A DNA stretch of 7,705 nt from contig JAEDJR010000095.1 in the NCBI GenBank assembly GCA_016296235.1, positions 1 to 7,705 of the forward strand, in the 5' to 3' direction. Origin of the DNA: Oscillospiraceae bacterium. Its GTDB lineage: Bacteria > Bacillota > Clostridia > Oscillospirales > Oscillospiraceae. Every line of letters starts with the position of its first letter. Within the stretch, counting starts at the first letter, position 1. Positions 1-6,843 of this stretch are shown one piece after another. A program made the translations under genes and the position numbers. A model generated the notes under the pieces. The model was not told the origin of the DNA. It saw only the letters and a list, made by a program, of their open reading frames with translations, and did not search any database.

Positions 1-31
1 CCCTGGTGCTGGATTCTGTTGGGAGGATTCT

Positions 32-1261
32 ATGGTAAACCGTAAAAAACCCGAGCTTCTGTGTCCCGCCGGGGACTGGGAGCGGCTGCAGCTGGCGGTG
101 GCCTACGGGGCCGACGCCGTGTATCTGGCCGGAACCAGCTTCGGCATGCGCTCCTTTGCCGGAAATTTCACCCCGGAGGAGCTGCCCAAAGCCGTGGCCT
201 ATGCCCACGCCCACGGGGTCAAGGCCCATGTGACCGTGAATATCATGCCCCGCAACGACGAGGCGGCCCGGCTGCCCGCGTATCTGGAGATGCTGGACGA
301 TGCCGGGGTGGATGCCCTGATTCTGGCGGATCTGGGAGCATTTCAGATGGCAAAGCAATACGCGCCCCACTGTGAGCGCCATATCTCCACCCAGCAGTCC
401 ATCGGCAACTATGCCTGCGCCCAGGCCTGGTTCGACCTGGGGGCCCAGCGGGTGGTCCTGGCCCGGGAGCTGTCCCTGGAGGAAATCCGGGAAATCCGGG
501 CCAAGGTGGATCCGCAGCTGGAAATTGAGACCTTCTGCCACGGCGCCATGTGCGTCAGCTACTCCGGCCGGTGCCTGCTGAGCAACTATATGACGGGCCG
601 GGACTCCAACCGGGGCGCCTGCGCCCAGCCCTGCCGCTACCAGTACGCCCTCATGGAGGAAAAACGTCCGGGCGAGTATTTCCCGGTGTTTGAGGACCAG
701 CAGGGTACCTACATCCTGAATTCCCGGGATATGTGCATGATCGATCACCTGGACGACCTGATGGACGCCGGGGTGGACTGCCTGAAAATTGAAGGGCGGG
801 CGAAATCCGGCTATTACGCCGCCATTGTCACCGGCGCCTACCGCCATGTGCTGGACGACGTGCACGCCGGCCGGCCTGTGGATCCGGTGTGGCGGGACGA
901 GGTGGAGCATGTCTCCCACCGGCCCTACGCCACCGGCTTTTTCTACGGCCAGCCGGGCCAGTATACGGCCAACGGCCGCTATCTGCGGGACTGGCAGATC
1001 TGCGCCGTGGTGGAACACTGCGACCAGGCAGGGAACGCCGTCCTGAGCCTGCGGAATAAGTTTGTCGCCGGAGACACGGTGGAGCTGGTGGGCCCGGACT
1101 GCAAGCCGTTCTCCGTGACGGTGCCGCCCATGGAGGACCTGGAGGGAAACATCCTGCTGGAGCCGAAAACGCCCCAGAGCCGCTTCCGGATGAAGCTGCC
1201 GAAGCCGGTGCCACCCCTGTCCTTCGTCCGCCACGCGGTGGAACTGTCGGCGCAGGACTGA
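32..1261 (+). CDS. trhP: U32-family tRNA uridine-34 hydroxylation protein (TrhP/YrrO-like)
   Basis: A 409-residue protein of the U32 'peptidase' family. Seen: the family N-terminus PELLCPAGDWERL (residues 7-19) followed by the GADAVYLAG segment; the U32 signature region at residues 167-202 with cysteines C169, C174, C181, C197 and C201; then an LNSRDMCMID segment and a GVDCLKIEGRAKS segment near residues 230-263; and a small C-terminal beta-type region. Known: U32 members of this length (E. coli YegQ, B. subtilis YrrO) are TrhP, which carries out prephenate-dependent 5-hydroxylation of tRNA wobble uridine 34. The clustered cysteines are the probable Fe-S ligands. The longer U32 member RlhA (23S rRNA hydroxylation) is a poorer fit by size. 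The ATG is preceded by GGGAGG at 21-26 with normal spacing. The gene converges on the HAD gene across the inverted-repeat element. Family assignment is secure; the exact RNA substrate is inferred. Old 'collagenase/protease' labels for this family are probably wrong. Confidence 0.87.
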   Translation: MVNRKKPELLCPAGDWERLQLAVAYGADAVYLAGTSFGMRSFAGNFTPEELPKAVAYAHAHGVKAHVTVNIMPRNDEAARLPAYLEMLDDAGVDALILADLGAFQMAKQYAPHCERHISTQQSIGNYACAQAWFDLGAQRVVLARELSLEEIREIRAKVDPQLEIETFCHGAMCVSYSGRCLLSNYMTGRDSNRGACAQPCRYQYALMEEKRPGEYFPVFEDQQGTYILNSRDMCMIDHLDDLMDAGVDCLKIEGRAKSGYYAAIVTGAYRHVLDDVHAGRPVDPVWRDEVEHVSHRPYATGFFYGQPGQYTANGRYLRDWQICAVVEHCDQAGNAVLSLRNKFVAGDTVELVGPDCKPFSVTVPPMEDLEGNILLEPKTPQSRFRMKLPKPVPPLSFVRHAVELSAQD

Positions 1262-1492
1262 AAAACAGGGCCTGCCGCAAAATTCGCAATCAGCACAAGA
1301 GATGACCGCACCCAAAGGCTCCCCTGCGTAAGGGGAGCTGTCAGCCTCAAGGCTGACTGAGGGGTCGTTGCTGGCACCGATTGCCTGCACACAACCCCTC
1401 CGGCCCTTCGGGCCACCTCCCCTTGCACAGGGGAGGCTTTTGGTGCAGCCTGCGTTTGTGCAAACTTGCAATTTTGCGGCAGGCCCATTTTT
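1262..1492. terminator. Probable bidirectional terminator formed by the outer arms of the repeat
   Basis: The 17-bp GC-rich outer stem (1268-1284 with 1470-1486) is flanked by an A-run at 1261-1265 and a T-run at 1488-1492. A transcript from either convergent gene would therefore end its stem with a U-run. The CDS stops lie at 1261 (+) and 1495 (-), exactly where terminators are needed, and no other terminator is visible in the interval. The inner hairpin 1416-1436, followed by TTTT at 1438-1441, could act alone on the + strand. The large distance between the outer arms makes classical intrinsic termination uncertain. Confidence 0.45.
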
Positions 1493-1493
1493 G
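1262..1493. repeat. Long imperfect inverted repeat, MITE-like noncoding element
   Basis: This gene-free interval is almost entirely one imperfect inverted repeat. The outermost arms are a perfect 17-bp match: 1268-1284 is the reverse complement of 1470-1486. Similarity continues inward with small gaps (GCAA..GCACAA..GCACC..AAAG). The arms also carry local hairpins: 1318-1325/1331-1338 (loop GCGTA), 1341-1346/1351-1356, 1402-1406/1410-1414 and 1416-1423/1429-1436. The tip is a short GGCA/TGCC hairpin at 1373-1385. The arms therefore run roughly 1262-1370 and 1388-1492. From memory, the GGCTCCCCT...AGGGGAGC...ACTGAGGGGT...ACCCCTCC...AGGGGAGG layout is a common dispersed element in Oscillospiraceae genomes; copy number cannot be checked from one window. 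No transposase and no convincing ORF lies within it. Confidence 0.72.
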
Positions 1494-1494
1494 A

Positions 1495-2190
1495 TTACAG
1501 CTGCTTTGTCAGCTGTGCCAGGGTGCTGCTCTGCCAGCCGTCCGGGGACAGGCCGTGGGAGATGAGGCAGTCGGTGACGATGTGAACCTGCAGTCCCGCC
1601 CGGGCGGCACCCTGGGCGTCCTCCTGCAGGTCATTTCCGATCATCAGGCAGCTTGCCGGGTCTAAATCCAGAGTCCGGCAGATATGCTGGTAGTAGGCGG
1701 GATTGGGCTTGCAGAAGCTGGAATTCTCATAGGTGGTCACATAGTCAAAGTCCGACGGCTTCAGGCCGATCCAGCTGAGACGGGCCTCCACGCCGCAAGC
1801 GGGGAAGAGGGGATTGGTGGCCAGCACCACCCGTCCGGCCTTCTGCCGGGCCTGCTCCACCAGCGGACGGGCCAGGGGATTGGGGCCGGTCAGCGCTTTG
1901 GCCAGATGGAAATCCGTGCGGTAGAACTCGTCAAATTCCGGCATACGGTCCAGCACCTCCCGGCCCATGAGGCCGGAGAACACCTGCCAGAACCGGGCCT
2001 CGTTGGTCATGGCGCCGTCGTTGGCGGTCATGGCCCGGGTGCCCTCCCACACGGCGGAAATGAGCGTCTTGGCGTCGTACTGGGAGAACCGGCGGGCCAG
2101 CAGGCCGAAATAGACCTTGGTAAACTGCTCCAGATCCATGGGCAGCAGGGTGCCGTCCAGATCAAAGAGAATCGCTTCAAATGTGTGCAT
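1495..2190 (-). CDS. HAD-superfamily hydrolase (subfamily IA phosphatase-like)
   Basis: A 231-residue cytoplasmic hydrolase with all four HAD motifs. Motif I is FDLDGTLL, with nucleophile D10 and acid/base D12. Motif II is LATNP, with T125. The conserved lysine is in CKPNP, K161. Motif IV is IGNDLQED, with D187 and D191 as Mg2+ ligands. The insertion between motifs I and II (about residues 18-100) is a helical C1-type cap, as in phosphoglycolate phosphatase and beta-phosphoglucomutase relatives. Known: such enzymes dephosphorylate small phosphometabolites through an aspartyl-phosphate. The substrate cannot be read from the sequence. The ATG is preceded on the minus strand by AGAAAGGA (2200-2207) at suitable spacing. 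It is transcribed alone, divergent from the activase operon, from a near-consensus promoter, and ends against the inverted repeat. All catalytic residues are intact. Confidence 0.9.
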   Translation of the reverse strand: MHTFEAILFDLDGTLLPMDLEQFTKVYFGLLARRFSQYDAKTLISAVWEGTRAMTANDGAMTNEARFWQVFSGLMGREVLDRMPEFDEFYRTDFHLAKALTGPNPLARPLVEQARQKAGRVVLATNPLFPACGVEARLSWIGLKPSDFDYVTTYENSSFCKPNPAYYQHICRTLDLDPASCLMIGNDLQEDAQGAARAGLQVHIVTDCLISHGLSPDGWQSSTLAQLTKQL

Positions 2191-2213
2191 GGGAATCAGT
2201 CCTTTCTGCCGCC

Positions 2214-2242
2214 AGTATACCGCAATTCCGGGCGGCTGTCAA
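2214..2242 (-). promoter_or_regulatory. Sigma-A promoter for the HAD gene
   Basis: Read on the minus strand: -35 TTGACA (2237-2242, perfect consensus), a 17-bp spacer, and -10 TATACT (2214-2219). The expected start near 2207 would give a very short leader of about 17 nt, with the ribosome binding site almost at the 5' end. This is the strongest promoter match in the window. Confidence 0.8.
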
Positions 2243-2292
2243 AAACCTGCTCAGATTTTACAGTCTGGACACAATTGCTATGGGAATTCCAA

Positions 2293-2321
2293 TTGAAAAA
2301 TCCGGAAAAACGCGCTAGAAT
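2293..2321 (+). promoter_or_regulatory. Sigma-A promoter for the activase/dehydratase operon
   Basis: -35 TTGAAA (2293-2298), a 17-bp spacer, and -10 TAGAAT (2316-2321). The predicted start near 2328 gives a leader of about 40 nt before the GTG at 2369. The -35 overlaps the second of two CAATTG palindromes (2272-2277 and 2290-2295), with GGAATTCC at 2283-2290 between them. These could be a regulator site, but no regulator gene is adjacent. Confidence 0.68.
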
Positions 2322-2368
2322 GTAACAATAAATCGAAGCATCCCTGACGGTAAAATGGAGGAAGCTCA

Positions 2369-5302
2369 GTGAAACCCATCGAATCTCTGACACTCGGAAT
2401 CGACATCGGCTCCACAACGGCAAAAGCCGTGCTGCTGGAGGGAGAGTCGGTTCTTTTTCAAGCCTATGAGCGCCACTTTTCCCAGGTGCGCACCAAAACC
2501 CTGGAGCTGGTGCAGCGGATGGAGCCGCTGCTCCGGGGCAGAAGCTTCACGGCGGCCATCTCCGGCTCTGCCGGCTTGGGCATGGCGGAAGCGGCCGGAA
2601 TTCCCTTTGTCCAGGAGGTCTATGCCACCGGTGAAGTGGTGCGGCGCATGGCGCCGGACACCGGCACGGTGATTGAGCTGGGCGGTGAGGACGCCAAGGT
2701 GATTTTCTTCAAGGGCGGCGTGGACGAGCGCATGAACGGCAGCTGTGCCGGCGGTACCGGCGCGTTCATCGACCAGATGGCCGTGCTGCTGGATATGACC
2801 GTGGAGGAAATGGACCGGGCCAGCCTGGAGCATGTGCGGCTGTATCCCATCGCCTCCCGGTGCGGCGTCTTTGCCAAGAGCGACATTCAGCCCCTTCTGA
2901 ACCAGGGCGCCAGCAAGGCCGACGTGGCGGCCAGCATCTATCAGGCCGTGGTCAACCAGACCATCACCGGCCTGGCACAGGGACGGAAAATCGAGCCCAA
3001 GGTCATGTTCCTGGGCGGCCCGCTGTATTACTGCAAGGGCCTGCGGGAGCGGTTCCGGGAGACCCTGAAGCTGGACGAGACCACGGCGGTGTTCCCGGAA
3101 TACGGCCGCTATGCAGTCGCCATGGGCGCGGCCATCTATGGCCGGGAGAGCGGAAAAACCTATACCTGTGGGACCCTGTGCAAGGCCCTGGAGGACAGTG
3201 CCGCCGCCAAAACCTCGCGGCAGCGGCTGGCCCCGCTCTTTGCCTCCCGGGAGGACTACGAGGCCTTTGCGGCCCGCCACGCCAGGGCCACGGTGGAGAC
3301 CAGGGATCTGGATACCTATACCGGCCGGGCCTGGCTGGGCATCGACTGCGGCTCCACCACCACCAAGCTGGCCCTGATTTCCGAAGATAAAAAGCTCCTG
3401 TACAGCTACTACAGCTCCAACAAAGGCAACCCCGTGGCCCTGGTGCGCCAGCAGCTACAGACCATCTATGACCGCTGCGGCCATCGGGTGACCATCTGCG
3501 GCGCCGCCTGCACGGGCTACGGCGAAGAATTGATTCAGCACGCCTTCGGCGTGGACGAGGGTGTGGTGGAGACCATTGCCCACTATACGGCGGCCCGCTA
3601 TTTCCAGCCGGACGTGGATTTTATTCTGGACATCGGCGGCCAGGACATCAAGTGCTTCCGCATCAAAAACGGGGCCATCGATTCGATCCTGCTCAACGAG
3701 GCCTGTTCCTCCGGCTGCGGCTCCTTTATCGAAACCTTTGCCCGTTCCATGGGCTATGGGGTATCTGAGTTTGCCAAACGGGGTCTGGAGAGCCGGGCGC
3801 CGGTGAATCTGGGCAGCCGCTGCACGGTGTTTATGAACTCCTCCGTGAAGCAGTCCCAGAAGGAGGGCGCCACGGTGGAGGATATCTCCGCCGGCCTGTC
3901 CGTCAGCGTGGTGAAAAACGCCATCTACAAGGTCATCCGGGCCAACTCCCCCGAGGAGCTGGGCCGCCATGTGGTGGTGCAGGGCGGCACCTTCCTCAAT
4001 GACGCGGTGCTGCGGGCCTTTGAGCTGGAGCTGGGGACGGAGGTCATCCGTCCGGTGATCGCAGGCCTCATGGGCGCCTACGGCGCGGCCCTGCACGCCA
4101 TGCGCTTTGAAACCAGCAGGCTTATTTCTCCCGAGGCCCTGGCCGCCTTTGAACACCACTCCAAGGCAACGGTCTGCAACGGCTGCACCAACCACTGCCA
4201 TCTGACCATCAACACCTTCTCCGGCGGCAAGCGGTTTATTTCCGGCAACCAGTGCCAGAAGGGCGCGGGCGTGACCAAGGCTGCGGAGGAGCTGCCCAAT
4301 GTCTATGTCTGGAAGCGGGAGCTGGCGGCCGGCTACCGGCCCAGACCGGGTCGCCGGGGAAGAATCGGCATGCCCCTGGCTCTGGGCATGTATGAGCTGG
4401 GGCCCCTGTGGCACGGGATATTCACCACCCTGGGCTACGAGGTGGTGCTGTCCGGTCTGTCCACCCGCCGTACTTATGAAAAGGGCCAGTTTTCCATTCC
4501 CTCGGACACGGCCTGCTATCCGGCCAAGATCATGCACGGCCATATGGAGCAGCTGATGGATCTGGGCGTGGACGCGATCTTCTACCCCTGCCTCAGCTAC
4601 AACACCGATGAGCACGCCGGGGACAACCACTACAACTGCCCGGTGGTGGCCTACTATGCCGAGCTGCTGAACGGCAACATGGACCGGCTGAAGCAGACCA
4701 AATTCCTGTACCCCTACCTGAACATCAACGACCCCAAGCTGCTGGTGAAGACCCTGCTGCCGGCGGTTCGGACGCTGGATCCGTCCATTACCAGGCAGGA
4801 ACTGCGGCGGGCGGTGGATGCCGGATTCACGGAATATGAGCGGTATCTGGCGGCCGTGCGTCACCAGGGAGAGCTGGCTCTGGACTATGCCCGGAAGCAG
4901 GGCAAACGCATTCTGATTCTGGCCGGCCGGCCCTACCATGTGGATCCGGAGATCAGCCACGGCATCGACAAGCTGGCTTCCTCTCTGGGCTTCGTGGTCG
5001 TCAGTGAGGACAGCGTGTGCCATCTGGCCCAGCCGCCCCATGTGCAGGTGCTGAACCAGTGGACCTACCATGCCCGGCTCTACCGGGCTGCCCAGTACGC
5101 CGCGGAGCATGACGACACGGAGCTGGTGCAGCTGGTGAGCTTCGGCTGCGGTGTGGACGCCATCACCACGGACGAGGTCCGCGCCATTCTGGAAAGCCGC
5201 GGCAAGCTCTACACGCAAATTAAAATCGATGAAATCACCAACCTGGGCGCGGTGAAAATCCGGCTTCGGAGCCTCCTGGGCGCCCTGGAAGAGAGGAAGT
5301 GA
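2369..5302 (+). CDS. Tandem acyl-CoA dehydratase activase (BadF/BcrA-type ATPase x2) fused to a DUF2229/dehydratase-like half
   Basis: A 977-residue cytoplasmic protein. Domain 1 (about 9-262) has the ASKHA-fold phosphate motif GIDIGSTTAK (10-19), ELGGED (103-108) and the cluster cysteines C126 (NGSCAGGTG) and C165 (SRCGVF). Domain 2 (about 322-575) repeats these: GIDCGSTTTK (from 324), DIGGQD (421-426), C446 and C485. The 39-residue cysteine spacing is identical in both and matches the HgdC activator of 2-hydroxyglutaryl-CoA dehydratase, where two subunits share one [4Fe-4S]. A four-cysteine site follows (C603, C606, C610, C629), then a DUF2229-type, dehydratase-like region with DTACYPAK (C716), FYPC (C741), GRPYHVDPE (about 853-861) and FGCGVDA (C927). 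Known: activases spend ATP to push one electron into a dehydratase or reductase partner. The GTG start has GGAGG at 2357-2361, 7 nt away. The gene overlaps the partner reading frame. In some Clostridia I recall the two as one protein of about 1,400 residues. Substrate unknown. Confidence 0.9.
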   Translation: MKPIESLTLGIDIGSTTAKAVLLEGESVLFQAYERHFSQVRTKTLELVQRMEPLLRGRSFTAAISGSAGLGMAEAAGIPFVQEVYATGEVVRRMAPDTGTVIELGGEDAKVIFFKGGVDERMNGSCAGGTGAFIDQMAVLLDMTVEEMDRASLEHVRLYPIASRCGVFAKSDIQPLLNQGASKADVAASIYQAVVNQTITGLAQGRKIEPKVMFLGGPLYYCKGLRERFRETLKLDETTAVFPEYGRYAVAMGAAIYGRESGKTYTCGTLCKALEDSAAAKTSRQRLAPLFASREDYEAFAARHARATVETRDLDTYTGRAWLGIDCGSTTTKLALISEDKKLLYSYYSSNKGNPVALVRQQLQTIYDRCGHRVTICGAACTGYGEELIQHAFGVDEGVVETIAHYTAARYFQPDVDFILDIGGQDIKCFRIKNGAIDSILLNEACSSGCGSFIETFARSMGYGVSEFAKRGLESRAPVNLGSRCTVFMNSSVKQSQKEGATVEDISAGLSVSVVKNAIYKVIRANSPEELGRHVVVQGGTFLNDAVLRAFELELGTEVIRPVIAGLMGAYGAALHAMRFETSRLISPEALAAFEHHSKATVCNGCTNHCHLTINTFSGGKRFISGNQCQKGAGVTKAAEELPNVYVWKRELAAGYRPRPGRRGRIGMPLALGMYELGPLWHGIFTTLGYEVVLSGLSTRRTYEKGQFSIPSDTACYPAKIMHGHMEQLMDLGVDAIFYPCLSYNTDEHAGDNHYNCPVVAYYAELLNGNMDRLKQTKFLYPYLNINDPKLLVKTLLPAVRTLDPSITRQELRRAVDAGFTEYERYLAAVRHQGELALDYARKQGKRILILAGRPYHVDPEISHGIDKLASSLGFVVVSEDSVCHLAQPPHVQVLNQWTYHARLYRAAQYAAEHDDTELVQLVSFGCGVDAITTDEVRAILESRGKLYTQIKIDEITNLGAVKIRLRSLLGALEERK
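5291..5298 (+). promoter_or_regulatory. Ribosome binding site that decides the start of the dehydratase-like gene
   Basis: GAGAGGAA lies inside the last codons of the upstream gene. It is too close (about 2 nt) to the overlapping GTG at 5299 but about 11 nt from the ATG at 5308. The ATG is therefore preferred. The upstream stop TGA (5300-5302) sits between the site and the ATG, favouring translational coupling. Confidence 0.5.
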
Positions 5303-5307
5303 GGGCC

Positions 5308-6575
<1,268 letters not shown>

Positions 6576-6579
<4 letters not shown>

Positions 6580-6604
6580 CTTTGATTTCCGAATGTGGTA
6601 CCAT
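6576..6604 (+). promoter_or_regulatory. Promoter for scfA, with its -35 overlapping the upstream stop codon
   Basis: -35 TTGACT (6576-6581), a 17-bp spacer, and -10 TACCAT (6599-6604). The -35 contains the TGA stop (6577-6579) of the preceding dehydratase-like gene. The start is predicted near 6611, leaving a leader of about 25 nt with GGAGGG at 6624-6629. No terminator separates the upstream operon from scfA, so read-through may add to this promoter. Confidence 0.7.
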
Positions 6605-6636
6605 GTATAGGAACATTTTTTGTGGAGGGTGCTATC

Positions 6637-6777
6637 ATGGAACATATCAAGACGATTGAAACCCGCAATCTGTGCGAGAGCGCGAAGAATGGCGGTTGCG
6701 GCGAATGCCAGACTTCCTGCCAGTCTGCCTGCAAGACCAGCTGCGGCATTGCCAACCAGCAGTGTGAGAGCAAGTAA
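6637..6777 (+). CDS. scfA: SCIFF-family ranthipeptide precursor (six-cysteine-in-forty-five-residues peptide)
   Basis: A 46-residue peptide with the family hallmarks: a MEHIKTIETRNL leader start, then GGCGECQTSCQSACKTSC and a closing NQQCESK. The six family cysteines are C21, C24, C28, C32, C36 and C43. A seventh, C13, sits in the leader. Known: SCIFF peptides are RiPP precursors whose cysteines are joined by thioethers to threonine side chains by the adjacent radical SAM maturase; the products (ranthipeptides) have been linked to cell-density signalling in some clostridia. In the described clostridial example the bond joins Cys32 to Thr37; here residue 37 is glycine. The ATG is chosen because GGAGGG (6624-6629) lies 7 nt upstream and because an in-frame GTG at 6595 falls upstream of the predicted transcript start. 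An independent promoter and an immediate terminator suggest a short, abundant mRNA. Confidence 0.95.
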   Translation: MEHIKTIETRNLCESAKNGGCGECQTSCQSACKTSCGIANQQCESK

Positions 6778-6789
6778 TTGCAGATACCG

Positions 6790-6819
6790 AAATGCCGCCG
6801 GGTTCGGCGGCATTTTTTT
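6790..6819 (+). terminator. Intrinsic terminator between scfA and scfB
   Basis: An 11-bp GC-rich stem (6790-6800 with 6805-6815), a GGTT loop and a T-run at 6813-6819. It begins 13 nt after the scfA stop. Partial read-through would lower scfB expression relative to scfA, a sensible ratio for enzyme and precursor. I see no clear separate promoter between it and scfB at 6844. Confidence 0.9.
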
Positions 6820-6843
6820 GCACAATAGAGAGGAGAAACCATC

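Noticed and set aside
1..38. Possible 3' end of an upstream gene (frame 3 reads LVLDSVGRILW then stops at 36-38)
   Set aside because: Only about 11 codons are visible, another frame is equally open, and the codons (AGG, CTA) are unlike the rest of the window. Not supportable as a feature.
1318..1436. Short spaced repeats that could suggest a CRISPR array or riboswitch
   Set aside because: The repeats are inverted, not direct, and not regularly spaced; there are no cas genes, and both flanking genes point inward, so a cis-regulatory leader is not expected here.
1368..1565. Small + strand open frame (65 codons) across the repeat and the end of the HAD gene
   Set aside because: No ribosome binding site; it is made of inverted-repeat sequence plus antisense of the HAD gene.
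2366..3280. Open frame on the minus strand (304 codons)
   Set aside because: Antisense to the first activase domain, with no motif; it would have to be transcribed against a clear promoter and gene.
3455..5218. Long open frame on the minus strand (587 codons)
   Set aside because: Antisense to the activase, with low-complexity composition and no recognisable domain; a codon-bias shadow.
6595..6777. Longer scfA starting at the GTG at 6595
   Set aside because: The GTG lies just before the -10 box, upstream of the expected transcript start, and has no ribosome binding site. The ATG at 6637 gives the canonical SCIFF N-terminus.
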